Source: Leifsonia sp. Root227 (GTDB taxonomy: Bacteria; Actinomycetota; Actinomycetes; Actinomycetales; Microbacteriaceae). Taken from it: 64,000 bases of DNA. The notes below the pieces were generated by a model that saw only the letters and a list, made by a program, of their open reading frames with translations, was not told the origin of the DNA and did no database searches. Of the stretch, positions 26,315-34,903 are shown piece after piece; the first letter of the stretch is position 1; the number at the start of each line of letters is the position of its first letter. Location: the NCBI RefSeq assembly GCF_001428745.1, contig NZ_LMIO01000002.1, positions 310,001 through 374,000 on the forward strand, in the 5' to 3' direction. The translations under genes were made by a program, and so were the position numbers.

Positions 26315-28044
26315 ACCCGGACACGCTGCTCGACGGGCTGGACGCGCAGCAGAGGGTCGCGGCGGAGGCACTGCTCGGGCCGGTGTGCATCCTGGCGGGT
26401 GCGGGAACGGGCAAGACGCGCGCGATCACGCACCGCATCGCGTACGGGGTCGCCTCCGGCGCGTACGCGCCCAACCGGGTCATGGCGCTCACCTTCACCA
26501 ACCGCGCCGCCGCCGAACTGCGCGGCCGTCTTCGTCAGCTCGGCGCAGCCGGGGTCGCCGCTCGCACCTTCCACGCCGCCGCGCTGTCCCAGCTGAACTT
26601 CTTCTGGCCGCAGGTGGTCGGTGGCCAGCTGCCGAGCGTGCTCGACGGCAAGGGCAGAGTGCTCGGTCACGCCGCCGAGCGTCTCGGACTGAAAGTGGAC
26701 ACCGCGACGCTCAGGGATGTGGCCGCCGAGGTGGAGTGGCGCAAGGTCTCCGGGCTCACCGTCGAGCAGTACGCCGCAACGGTCGCCGACCGCACGATCC
26801 CTGGCACCCTGACGGCGGATCAGCTGGTGCTGATGCTGCAGACCTACGAAGACCTCAAGGACGAGCGCAAGCAGATCGACTTCGAGGACGTGCTGCTGGT
26901 CTGCGCCGGCATGATCGAGATCGAGCCGGCCGTTGCGATGCAGGTGCGCGAGCAGTACCGCTTCTTCGTGGTCGACGAGTACCAGGACGTCTCCCCATTG
27001 CAGCAGCAGCTGCTCGACCTGTGGCTGGGCGGGCGCCGCGATGTCTGCGTCGTCGGAGACGCCAGCCAGACCATCTACTCGTTCGCGGGGGCGCGCAGCG
27101 AGTACCTGCTCGACTTCGAGCGCGCGCATCCGGGGGCGACAGTGGTGCGGCTGGAGCAGAACTACCGGTCGACACCCGCCGTGGTGAACGCGGCGAACCG
27201 GCTGATGCGCGGACGCGCTGGGGCGCTGACGCTGCACTCGGCAGCGGCAGCGGCAGCGGATACGGGCGCCGTGGATGCGGAGGAGCCGGGCACCATCCCA
27301 GCCCCGACCTCGCACGAGAACGACCGCGACGAAGCCCGCGCCGTCGCGCAGAAGATCGCCGCCGAGCTGGCCGGGGGAGCGAAGCCCGAGGACATCGCGA
27401 TCCTCTATCGCGTGAACGTGCAGGCCGCAGCCATCGAGCAGGCCCTCGGCGATCTCGGGATCAGCTACCAGGTCCGTGGTTCCAAGCGGTTCTTCGACCT
27501 GCCGGAGGTGCGCCAGGCGATCATGTCGCTGCGCGCGGCCAGCGTTGCGGTCGGCGACGAGCCGCTGTTCAAGTCGGTCAGCGACGTGCTGCGCTCCCTC
27601 GGCTGGAGCCAGGAGCCTCCGGAGACGCGCGGCGCCGTGCGCGACCGCTGGGAGTCGCTCAACGCGATCATGGGGCTGGTGGACACGATGCCTGCCGGCA
27701 CGTCGTTCCGCACGTTCACCGACGAACTCCTCACCCGCCAGGCCGGTCAGCACGAGCCGACGCTGTCGGCGGTCACCCTCGCGACCCTGCACTCGGCGAA
27801 GGGCCTGGAGTGGGAGTCGGTGTACCTGGTCGGCCTCAGCGAGGGTCTCGTGCCGATCAGTTACGCGAAGAGCTTCGAGCAGATCGACGAGGAGCGCCGC
27901 CTGCTCTACGTCGGCATCACCAGGGCGCGCAGCAGACTCCAGCTGAGCTGGTCGCAGACCGGGCAGTACGCCGGGCGCTCGTCGGTGCGCCAGCCGTCGC
28001 GGTTCCTCGCTGAGATGGCCCCGCCCGTTCCGGTGAATCGCTGA
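26311..28044 (+). CDS. uvrD2: UvrD-family ATP-dependent DNA helicase (UvrD2 type)
   Basis: 577 residues of SF1A helicase: LAGAGTGKT (K35), ALTFTNRAAAEL, VVDEYQDVSP, GDASQTIYSFAGA, RLEQNYRSTP, TLATLHSAKGLEWESV and VGITRARSRLQLSW. The order nudC-uvrD2 fits UvrD2 in Actinobacteria. Mycobacterial UvrD2 is about 700 residues with a C-terminal HRDC domain and a cysteine-bearing linker; here the protein stops soon after motif VI, so the HRDC part is absent. It probably acts in DNA repair or replication-associated unwinding. GTG start, overlapping nudC by 4 bases. Confidence 0.9.
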   Translation: MNPDTLLDGLDAQQRVAAEALLGPVCILAGAGTGKTRAITHRIAYGVASGAYAPNRVMALTFTNRAAAELRGRLRQLGAAGVAARTFHAAALSQLNFFWPQVVGGQLPSVLDGKGRVLGHAAERLGLKVDTATLRDVAAEVEWRKVSGLTVEQYAATVADRTIPGTLTADQLVLMLQTYEDLKDERKQIDFEDVLLVCAGMIEIEPAVAMQVREQYRFFVVDEYQDVSPLQQQLLDLWLGGRRDVCVVGDASQTIYSFAGARSEYLLDFERAHPGATVVRLEQNYRSTPAVVNAANRLMRGRAGALTLHSAAAAAADTGAVDAEEPGTIPAPTSHENDRDEARAVAQKIAAELAGGAKPEDIAILYRVNVQAAAIEQALGDLGISYQVRGSKRFFDLPEVRQAIMSLRAASVAVGDEPLFKSVSDVLRSLGWSQEPPETRGAVRDRWESLNAIMGLVDTMPAGTSFRTFTDELLTRQAGQHEPTLSAVTLATLHSAKGLEWESVYLVGLSEGLVPISYAKSFEQIDEERRLLYVGITRARSRLQLSWSQTGQYAGRSSVRQPSRFLAEMAPPVPVNR

Positions 28045-28060
28045 GCAGTCCGGCGTGCTG

Positions 28061-28885
28061 TCAGCGCTCCGGCGTCGGCAGCGTCAGGCAGCCGCACGCG
28101 GGATGCGGTTCCCAGCTCCGCTCCGCCCGAGCACCGTCCGCGTAGTCGACCGTCACGCTCGACCCGCTGAGCGAGCGCCCGCCGCCCAGCCGGTCGAGCA
28201 CGGCGAACCCGGCGACACCGGCGGCGGCGCTTCCGATGAGTGGAGTCTCTCGCCGTGCATCCCTTGTGTGGAGCTGGGCGGCCATCGCGGGCCACGCAGG
28301 GTCGGCGTCCGTGCGGTGCAGGTCGACGCAGCCGAGGCACGGCCCAGCGCCGGGATCGACGAGCGGTCCGACGCGCACCCGTTCGTCGCCGAACACGACG
28401 GCGAGGTGCGGCACGTCCCTCCGCAGCCAGCGTCGGTGCCGCTCCGGTTCGATCGCGAACGAGCCGACGACGACCGCGACGGCGGCCGTGTCGACCGCCG
28501 GGTCGGTCCAGGACAGCCCGCTTCGCACGTCCACCCCTCCGGCGTCGAGCACTTCGATCAGTCGCGCGGCGGTGTGACCGGCGCCGTCGACCACGGCGAC
28601 CGGACGCCCGCCGGCTCGCTCGCTTTCCTGCTCCGCGCCGCGTGGCACGGCGAGCACGGGCGCCAGCCGTTCCAGCAACCGCGCGGGAGCGCCGGCGTCG
28701 GCCCGCGCTCTCCGCGCCACCATCTGCAGGCCGGACATCGTGACGCCGGCCTCGAGCGCCACGAGCATCCGCTCGTCGGCGTTGCTCAGGTCGTCCAGCG
28801 TCAGGATCGCCCTGTCCACGCCGAACTGCAGGCTGCTCGGCGACCGCCAGACCCGGTGGATGCGTGGATCGAGTGCGTAGACCAT
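28061..28885 (-). CDS. ThiF-like / TOMM cyclodehydratase-like protein (orphan)
   Basis: 274 residues from the ATG at 28885. The segment GPCLGCVDLHRTDADPAWPA is typical of the partner domain of azoline-forming cyclodehydratases (E1-like, TIGR03882 type), and the CLGC plus a C-terminal CGC can form a zinc site. The N-terminal ~80 residues resemble a peptide-clasp-like region, and a degenerate Rossmann segment (RPVAVVDGAGHTA) is present; no ATP-binding GGxGxxG loop is intact. No YcaO gene, precursor peptide or transporter is near, so a RiPP role is unlikely here; homologues at this position are, as I recall, conserved in Actinobacteria with unknown role. Confidence 0.6.
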   Translation of the reverse strand: MVYALDPRIHRVWRSPSSLQFGVDRAILTLDDLSNADERMLVALEAGVTMSGLQMVARRARADAGAPARLLERLAPVLAVPRGAEQESERAGGRPVAVVDGAGHTAARLIEVLDAGGVDVRSGLSWTDPAVDTAAVAVVVGSFAIEPERHRRWLRRDVPHLAVVFGDERVRVGPLVDPGAGPCLGCVDLHRTDADPAWPAMAAQLHTRDARRETPLIGSAAAGVAGFAVLDRLGGGRSLSGSSVTVDYADGARAERSWEPHPACGCLTLPTPER

Positions 28886-28952
28886 CCAGGCATCATGCCG
28901 CAGATCGCCGAAGCCCGCAGAAGTTATCCACAGGCGCGCAGCGCACACGGAA

Positions 28953-28982
28953 AAGCGCCGCAGCCCGAGGGATGCGGCGCCA
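28953..28982 (-). terminator. intrinsic terminator of the DUF2342 gene
   Basis: On the minus strand GCGCCGCA (28982-28975) pairs with TGCGGCGC (28964-28957), loop of 10 nt, followed by TTTT (28956-28953). It starts 16 bases after the DUF2342 stop codon. Confidence 0.7.
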
Positions 28983-28997
28983 GGCGGGACGGGGCTG

Positions 28998-30341
28998 TCA
29001 CTCCTCCGTCGGTCGCTCCGTGTCTCCGCGCAGGAGGTCGTCGAGCGCCTGGTCGATCGCGTCGCGCTCCGGCTCCTGGCCGTTCGCGGACGCGGTCAGG
29101 CGGGCGACGATCGCCGACGGGTCGTCGAGGTCGGTGGACTGGGGGAGCAGATCGGGGTGCGACCACAGGTCGTCTCTGGCCTCCTGGCCGACAGCATCCG
29201 TGACCGCCTGCCACATGGCCGCGGCGTCGCGCAGCCTGCGAGGGCGCAGCTCGAGGCCGACGAGCGTGGCGAACGCCGATTCGGCCGGGCCTCCGGACGC
29301 GCGGCGGCGGCGGACCATCTCGGCGATGGCGTCCGCCTTCGGCAGCAGCGTCGTGGCGTTGGCCGTGACCACGTCCACCCAGCCTTCGACGAGAGCGAGC
29401 ACCGTCTCCAGGCGGGCGAGCGCTTCCTGCTGCTCCTCCGTCTTCGGCGGGATGAGCGCGCCGCTGACCATCGCCTCGCGCAGCTCTTCCGGGTTGGACG
29501 GGTCGAAACTCTCCGCCAGCTCTTCGAGCCGGTCGGTGTCGATGGTGATCCCCTTCGCGAACGCCGTGATCTGCGTGATCAGCTGGAGTCGCAGCCACTT
29601 GGCGTGGCGGAACAGCCTGGCGTGGGCGAGCTCGCGCACCGCGAGGTAGAGCTGCACCTGGTCGATCGGGATGTCGAGTCCGTCGCCGAACTCTGCGACG
29701 TTCTGGGGGAGAAGCGCCGCTTGGCCGTCCGCGAGGAGCGGGATGCCGATGTCGCCTCCCGAGACGACCTCCTTGGCGAGCTGGCCGACCACCTGGCCGA
29801 GCTGCATCGCGAACAGGGCGCCTCCGACGCTGCGCATGATCTGCCCGGCGTTGGCGAGCATCCCCTGCATCTCCTCAGGCGCCTGCTCGGTGAGCACACG
29901 GGTGAGCGCGTCGGAGATGCTGAGGGCGACGGGCTCGGCGAGCTGGGTCCAGAGCGGCATGGTCTGGCGTGCCCACTCTGCGCGGCCGATGAGCTGCGGA
30001 GGGCTGGTGAGCTCGGAGACCGTGGTGACCTGGTCGAGCCAGAGTGCTGCGACGTTGAACGCCTGGTCGAGGGTGGCGCGCTCGGCCGGGGTGACGGCGT
30101 GCGCTCCGTCCGACGCGAGCGTGCGCGCCTGCTCCAGGGAGAGATCCCAGTTGATGCCGCCGTCGGTGCTGCGCATCGCGTTCTGCAGCTGGCCGATCAG
30201 GGCCTGGATGCTCGCAGGATCGCTCGGAAGCCCAGCGGCTCCCGCGAGCTGGCTCGGGTCGATGGACGCGTTGCCGGAGAGCATCTCGCGCAGCAGGCGG
30301 GCCAGCTCGTCGTCCGGCTCCTGGTTGGGATCGTCGGCCAT
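28998..30341 (-). CDS. zinc-dependent metalloprotease-like protein, DUF2342
   Basis: 447 residues of the DUF2342 family, annotated elsewhere as zinc-dependent metalloprotease or coenzyme-F420-associated protein. The helix VRELAHARLFRHAKWL has the family's Glu-x-x-His arrangement (RExAHxRLF), the presumed metal site. The Met/Gly-rich segment MRSVGGALFAMQLGQVVGQLAKEV precedes it. N-terminal ~40 residues are acidic and disordered; the last ~40 are acidic too. The start ATG at 30341 has GGAAAGAGG upstream. It is divergent from the PDZ-Lon protease, the order seen at mycobacterial Rv3195/Rv3194c. Its physiological substrate is unknown. Confidence 0.8.
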   Translation of the reverse strand: MADDPNQEPDDELARLLREMLSGNASIDPSQLAGAAGLPSDPASIQALIGQLQNAMRSTDGGINWDLSLEQARTLASDGAHAVTPAERATLDQAFNVAALWLDQVTTVSELTSPPQLIGRAEWARQTMPLWTQLAEPVALSISDALTRVLTEQAPEEMQGMLANAGQIMRSVGGALFAMQLGQVVGQLAKEVVSGGDIGIPLLADGQAALLPQNVAEFGDGLDIPIDQVQLYLAVRELAHARLFRHAKWLRLQLITQITAFAKGITIDTDRLEELAESFDPSNPEELREAMVSGALIPPKTEEQQEALARLETVLALVEGWVDVVTANATTLLPKADAIAEMVRRRRASGGPAESAFATLVGLELRPRRLRDAAAMWQAVTDAVGQEARDDLWSHPDLLPQSTDLDDPSAIVARLTASANGQEPERDAIDQALDDLLRGDTERPTEE

Positions 30342-30503
30342 CGTTACGCCTCTTTCCTGTGGTCCGGCATTCAGGCTCGGAATCTACGCTAGACCGTGAA
30401 CGACGGCGCAGGGTGAGAATTGGCCTAGGCTCGGCCTGGCGGATGTGCGCCTGTGGCGAACAGGCGGCCGATCGGCCGATGCAACACACGAAAGGGACAG
30501 TGC

Positions 30504-31646
30504 GTGAGCCTCTTCACCGACGACGAACTGCAGCCGGATGCGGGAGGGAGCCCCACACGCGTCGCTCCGCCGAAGCGGGTGATCGCCGGGTGGATCGCCG
30601 TCGGCGTCGCCGTCGCGCTCACCCTCGTCCTCGCCGTCGCGCCCGCTCCGTTCGTGATCGAGCAGCCTGGCCCGGTGTTCAACACGCTCGGCAAGGACCA
30701 GCCGGTCGGCTCGAAGCCGAGCGACGACGCGAAGCCGCTCATCACCATCCCGTCGCAGAAGACGTACCCGACCTCCGGCTCGCTCGACCTGCTCACCGTC
30801 TCCGTCGTCGGCAACCCCGATCAGCGGCCGAGCTGGTTCGACATCATCTCCGCCTGGTTCCAGCCGAGCAAGGCCGTGCTGCCCGTCGACGTCGTCTTCC
30901 CTCCTGGAACCACCACAGAGCAGTCGAACGCCGAGAACGCCGCGCTGATGGTCAACTCGCAGCAGGATGCGGTGGCCGCCGCCCTCAACCACCTCGGCTA
31001 CCACTTCCCCGAGGCTGTGGCGGTCAAGCAGATCATCAAAGGGACCCCTGCCGCCGACGTCCTGAAGGTGGACGACGAGATCACCAGCGTGAACGGCGAG
31101 CCCGTGCCGGGGGTCGCAACACTGCGGTCGCTGATCGAGAAGAACGGGACGGACAAGGCGGCCGAGATCGGGATCATCCGCGGCGGCACGGCATCCACGG
31201 TGTCGATCACGCCGGTGAAGTCCGGCGGTCAGACCGTGCTCGGCATCGGTGCGGGAATGGACTACACCTTCCCGTTCGACGTGAAGATCCAGCTCGACAA
31301 CGTCGGAGGTCCGAGCGCCGGCCAGATGTTCGCGCTCGGGATCATGGATCAGCTCACCCCCGGATACCTCAACGGGGGTAAGAAGATCGCAGGAACCGGC
31401 ACGATCGACAACGAGGGCAACATCGGAGCCATCGGCGGCATCAGGCAGAAGATGTACGCGGCCCGCGACACAGGAGGGGCGACGTACTTCCTCGCGCCGG
31501 CGTCGAACTGCAACGAGGTGACCGGCCACATCCCGTCCGGGCTGCACGTGTTCGCTGTGAAGACGCTCGACGACTCGCTCGCGGCACTGAAGGCGATCAG
31601 CTCGGGAGGCGGCACCTCCGGGCTCGCAACCTGTCCGACTTCATAG
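30504..31646 (+). CDS. membrane-anchored PDZ and Lon-type (S16) serine protease, YlbL-like
   Basis: 380 residues. One N-terminal membrane helix (about 27-47) anchors an extracytoplasmic body with a PDZ domain (~150-235) and a Lon-like catalytic domain. The Ser-Lys dyad is S271 in VGGPSAGQMFA and K316 in GGIRQKMYAA. Two Cys (PASNCNEV and near the end ATCPTS) may pair. The GTG at 30504 has AAAGGGA six bases upstream, which decides against an upstream in-frame start at 30453. In B. subtilis YlbL-type proteases degrade membrane or cell-division regulators. A TAGGCT hexamer at about 30425 may be its -10. Confidence 0.88.
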   Translation: MSLFTDDELQPDAGGSPTRVAPPKRVIAGWIAVGVAVALTLVLAVAPAPFVIEQPGPVFNTLGKDQPVGSKPSDDAKPLITIPSQKTYPTSGSLDLLTVSVVGNPDQRPSWFDIISAWFQPSKAVLPVDVVFPPGTTTEQSNAENAALMVNSQQDAVAAALNHLGYHFPEAVAVKQIIKGTPAADVLKVDDEITSVNGEPVPGVATLRSLIEKNGTDKAAEIGIIRGGTASTVSITPVKSGGQTVLGIGAGMDYTFPFDVKIQLDNVGGPSAGQMFALGIMDQLTPGYLNGGKKIAGTGTIDNEGNIGAIGGIRQKMYAARDTGGATYFLAPASNCNEVTGHIPSGLHVFAVKTLDDSLAALKAISSGGGTSGLATCPTS

Positions 31647-31729
31647 AGCTCCTCATAGCGCTTACATAGGCTTCTCAGACGGGCGTGTGCGATACGGCGT
31701 TCTCCAAGCGAGCGACGCCTAGGATGGAT

Positions 31730-31735
31730 TTCTGA
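31730..31735 (+). promoter_or_regulatory. putative -10 (TAGGAT) for the UPF0182 gene
   Basis: TAGGAT lies 31 bases before the GTG at 31767, leaving room for a short leader with GAGGG as ribosome binding site. Confidence 0.3.
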
Positions 31736-31766
31736 CCTTGCCACGCGAGAGCAATGAGGGCCATTC

Positions 31767-34706
31767 GTGAGTTCAACAGCAACAGTCCGACCCCCTGGGC
31801 GCCGCCGCGCGGCCATCTGGATCACCCTGGGTGTGATCGTCGCACTGGTGATCCTGTTCTTCGTCTTCGCCGGACTGTATGCCGACATCCTCTGGTATCA
31901 GCAGGTCGGGTTCCTGAACGTGCTCACCACGCAGTGGTTCGGCGCGATCTCGATGTTCTTCATCGGCTTCCTCGGCATGGCGCTCCCGCTCTGGCTGTCG
32001 ATCCAGCTCGCGTACCGGCTGCGTCCGGTGTACGCCAAGCTGAACTCGCAGCTGGACAGGTACCAGCAGGTCGTCGAGCCGCTGCGCCGTCTCGCGATGT
32101 ACGGCATCCCGATCGTCTTCGGCATCTTCGCCGGGGTCTCGGCAGGCAGCCGCTGGCAGACCGCCGCGATGTGGATCAACGGCACGGCGTACGGCAAGAC
32201 CGATCCGCTGTTCCACCTCGACATCGGGTTCTACCTGTTCGCGCTGCCGTTCTACCGCGGCGCCGTCGGCTTCGCCTCTGCCGTCGTGCTGATCGCGCTG
32301 CTGGCCACGCTCGCCACCTGCTACCTCTACGGGTCGATCAGGGTGAGCGGCCGTGAGGTGCGCATCTCGAAGGCGGCGCGCATCCAGATCTCGGTCATCG
32401 CCGCGCTCTACCTGCTGCTGCAGGGCGTGAGCATCTGGCTCGACCGCTACGCCACCGTCACGGACTCCAACGTCAACGACATGATCAACGGCGCCGCGTA
32501 CACCGACGTGAACGCGACCATCCCCGGCCGCGCCGTACTCGCCGGAGCCGCGGTCTTCGTGGCCATCCTCTTCATCCTCACGGCGTTCATCGGCCGCTGG
32601 CGGTTCCCGGTTGTCGGCACGGCGCTGCTCATCGTCGCGGCCCTCGTGGTCGGCGCGATCTACCCGTGGGTGGTGCAGCGCTTCCAGGTCGAGCCGAGCC
32701 AGAAGACGCTCGAGACGCCGTTCGTGCAAGACGGCATCGACGCGACGAGGGATGCGTACGGCCTGAGCAACATCGACGTCATCCCGTACAACGCGACAAC
32801 GGACGTCGAGCAGGGCCAGCTGCGGCAGGACGCGCAGACCACCGCGCAGATCCGCATCATCGACCCCGCCGTCGTCAGCCCGTCGTTCCGGCAGCTCGAG
32901 CAGTTCCGCCAGTACTACGCGTTCCCGAACAACCTCGCCGTCGACCGCTACGACATCGACGGCAAGGAGCAGGACGCGGTGGTCGCGGTGCGCGAGCTGC
33001 AGCAGTCCGGCCTCACCAGCGCCCGCAACTGGTACAACGACACCATCGTGTACACCCACGGATACGGTCTCGTCGCCGCGTACGGCAACAAGCGCTCGAC
33101 GGACGGCCAGCCCGTGTTCCTGGAGTCCGGCATCCCGAGCCAGGGGTCGCTCGGCACATACGAGCCGCGGATCTACTTCGGCCAGCAGTCCCCGACGTAC
33201 TCGATCGTCGGCGGCCCGAAGGGTGGAAAGAACGTCGAGCTCGACTATCCGGGCGGCGAGGGAGACGCGCAGCAGACGTACACCACGTTCAACGGCAACG
33301 GCGGCCCGAAGCTCGACAACATCTTCAAGCGGCTCGTCTACGCGCTGAAGTTCCAGGACGAGCAGATCGTGCTGTCGGACGCGGTCAACAACGACTCGCA
33401 GATTCTCTACGACCGCGACCCGATCAAGCGCGTGCAGAAGGTGGCTCCTTACCTGACGCTCGATTCGCAGGCGTACCCGACCGTGGTCGACGGCCGCGTC
33501 AAGTGGGTCATCGACGGATACACCACGAGCGACCAGTACCCGTACTCGCACGTCGGCAGCCTGAGCGACGCGATCGCGGACACCGAGACGCCGAAGCCCG
33601 CGTACGCGTTCGACGACATCAACTACATCCGCAACTCGGTGAAGGCCACGGTCGACGCATACGACGGCTCGGTCACGCTCTACGCCTGGGACGCCAAGGA
33701 CCCTGTGCTCAAGACGTGGGAGAAGATCTATCCAGCCACGGTCAAGCCGATGAGCGACATGAGCTCGCAGCTCCTCAGCCACGTGCGCTACCCGGCGGAC
33801 ATGTTCAAGGTGCAGCGCTCGGTGCTCGGTCAGTACCACGTGACGGACGCCGGATCGTTCTACTCGCGTGAGGACGCCTGGACGACGCCGAACGACCCCG
33901 TGTCGTCGCCGACGGATCCGACGCTGCAACCGCCGTACTACCTGACGATGCAGATGCCAGGGCAGACCGCGCCGTCGTTCTCGCTGTACACCACGTTCAT
34001 ACCCCAGGCGTCCAGCGAATCGAGCAGATCGGTGCTCAAGGGCTATCTGGCCGTCGACTCGGATGCGGGCTCCACCAAGGGGAAGGTGTCCTCGGCATAC
34101 GGCAAGTTGAGACTCTTGACCCTGCCATCGAGCGATACGGTGCCAGGGCCTGGACAGGTGCAGAACACCTTCAACTCGGATCCGACGGTCTCGGCGCAGC
34201 TCAACCTGCTGAGACAGGGCAAGACGGACGTGATCAACGGCAACCTGCTGACGCTGCCTGTGGGTGGTGGTCTGCTCTACGTGCAGCCGGTCTACGTCAA
34301 GTCGACGGGTGAGACCAGCTACCCGCTGCTGCAGAAGGTGCTCGTCGCTTTCGGCGACAAGATCGCGTTCGAGGACACCCTCGACCAGGCGCTCGACTCG
34401 CTGTTCGGCGGTGACTCCGGTGCGACGGCGGGCGACAACAACGTCCCGCAGACCGGGGGTGGCACGAGTGGCACCGGTTCCGGCAGTGGCGGAACGGGTT
34501 CCGGCTCCACTGGAGGCGGCAGCACGACCACCCCGCAGAACAACGCCGCGCTGCAGCAGGCGCTCGCGCAGGCCAAGCAGGCGCTCTCCGACCGCCAGGC
34601 TGCGCTGAAGGCCGGAGACTGGGCGGCGTACGGCGCCGCGGACCAGCGGCTCCAGCAGGCGCTGCAGGACGCGCTCGCCGCCGAGGGCACCACCGGCTCC
34701 AAGTAG
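31767..34706 (+). CDS. UPF0182 family large membrane protein
   Basis: 979 residues, matching the actinobacterial/cyanobacterial UPF0182 family. The N-terminal ~310 residues hold seven hydrophobic segments (first near residues 17-40, last ~270-290, ending VVGAIYPWVVQRFQVEP), followed by a large extracytoplasmic domain of ~600 residues rich in Tyr and Asp, and a C-terminal Gly/Ser/Thr linker with GSGSGGTGSGS plus a helical Ala/Gln tail. Function is unknown; it may be an envelope scaffold or transporter. The GTG start at 31767 has GAGGG about 10 bases upstream. It follows the PDZ-Lon gene as in mycobacteria. Confidence 0.9.
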   Translation: MSSTATVRPPGRRRAAIWITLGVIVALVILFFVFAGLYADILWYQQVGFLNVLTTQWFGAISMFFIGFLGMALPLWLSIQLAYRLRPVYAKLNSQLDRYQQVVEPLRRLAMYGIPIVFGIFAGVSAGSRWQTAAMWINGTAYGKTDPLFHLDIGFYLFALPFYRGAVGFASAVVLIALLATLATCYLYGSIRVSGREVRISKAARIQISVIAALYLLLQGVSIWLDRYATVTDSNVNDMINGAAYTDVNATIPGRAVLAGAAVFVAILFILTAFIGRWRFPVVGTALLIVAALVVGAIYPWVVQRFQVEPSQKTLETPFVQDGIDATRDAYGLSNIDVIPYNATTDVEQGQLRQDAQTTAQIRIIDPAVVSPSFRQLEQFRQYYAFPNNLAVDRYDIDGKEQDAVVAVRELQQSGLTSARNWYNDTIVYTHGYGLVAAYGNKRSTDGQPVFLESGIPSQGSLGTYEPRIYFGQQSPTYSIVGGPKGGKNVELDYPGGEGDAQQTYTTFNGNGGPKLDNIFKRLVYALKFQDEQIVLSDAVNNDSQILYDRDPIKRVQKVAPYLTLDSQAYPTVVDGRVKWVIDGYTTSDQYPYSHVGSLSDAIADTETPKPAYAFDDINYIRNSVKATVDAYDGSVTLYAWDAKDPVLKTWEKIYPATVKPMSDMSSQLLSHVRYPADMFKVQRSVLGQYHVTDAGSFYSREDAWTTPNDPVSSPTDPTLQPPYYLTMQMPGQTAPSFSLYTTFIPQASSESSRSVLKGYLAVDSDAGSTKGKVSSAYGKLRLLTLPSSDTVPGPGQVQNTFNSDPTVSAQLNLLRQGKTDVINGNLLTLPVGGGLLYVQPVYVKSTGETSYPLLQKVLVAFGDKIAFEDTLDQALDSLFGGDSGATAGDNNVPQTGGGTSGTGSGSGGTGSGSTGGGSTTTPQNNAALQQALAQAKQALSDRQAALKAGDWAAYGAADQRLQQALQDALAAEGTTGSK

Positions 34707-34719
34707 CAGCAACTCCGCG

Positions 34720-34760
34720 AAGGGCGGGGTGTGCATCCAGGGGATGCGCACCCCGCCCTT
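34720..34760 (+). terminator. terminator after the UPF0182 gene
   Basis: A 19-bp stem (34720-34738 with 34742-34760, one G-T pair) around a 3-nt loop, 14 bases after the stop codon. Confidence 0.75.
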
Positions 34761-34866
34761 CGTCGTGCGTCCACCGTGTATGTTCAGTCGCCGTACAAAG
34801 TAAGCGCCCGGTGGATGCGGACATTCCGCGGAATCACGGCCATGCGGCCCCAAGCATCACAAAATG

Positions 34867-34896
34867 CTTGCGAAAACTTTGATTGTCGACTTTACT
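34867..34896 (+). promoter_or_regulatory. AT-rich promoter/operator region of the ROK gene
   Basis: TTGCGA (34867-34872) and TTTACT (34891-34896) are 18 bp apart; the ATG at 34904 follows seven bases later, so transcription may start at the start codon. The AT-rich stretch ACTTTACTAACAAA resembles operators of ROK/XylR-type repressors, suggesting autoregulation (inference). Confidence 0.45.
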
Positions 34897-34903
34897 AACA
34901 AAC

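Noticed and set aside
28061-28885. RiPP biosynthetic gene cluster around the cyclodehydratase-like gene
   Set aside because: No YcaO, precursor peptide, oxidase or exporter is encoded within 10 kb on either side.
31773-34853. A 1026-codon open frame on the minus strand opposite the UPF0182 gene
   Set aside because: Arg/Asp/Val-rich composition typical of antisense shadows in GC-rich DNA; the plus-strand protein has clear membrane segments and family motifs.
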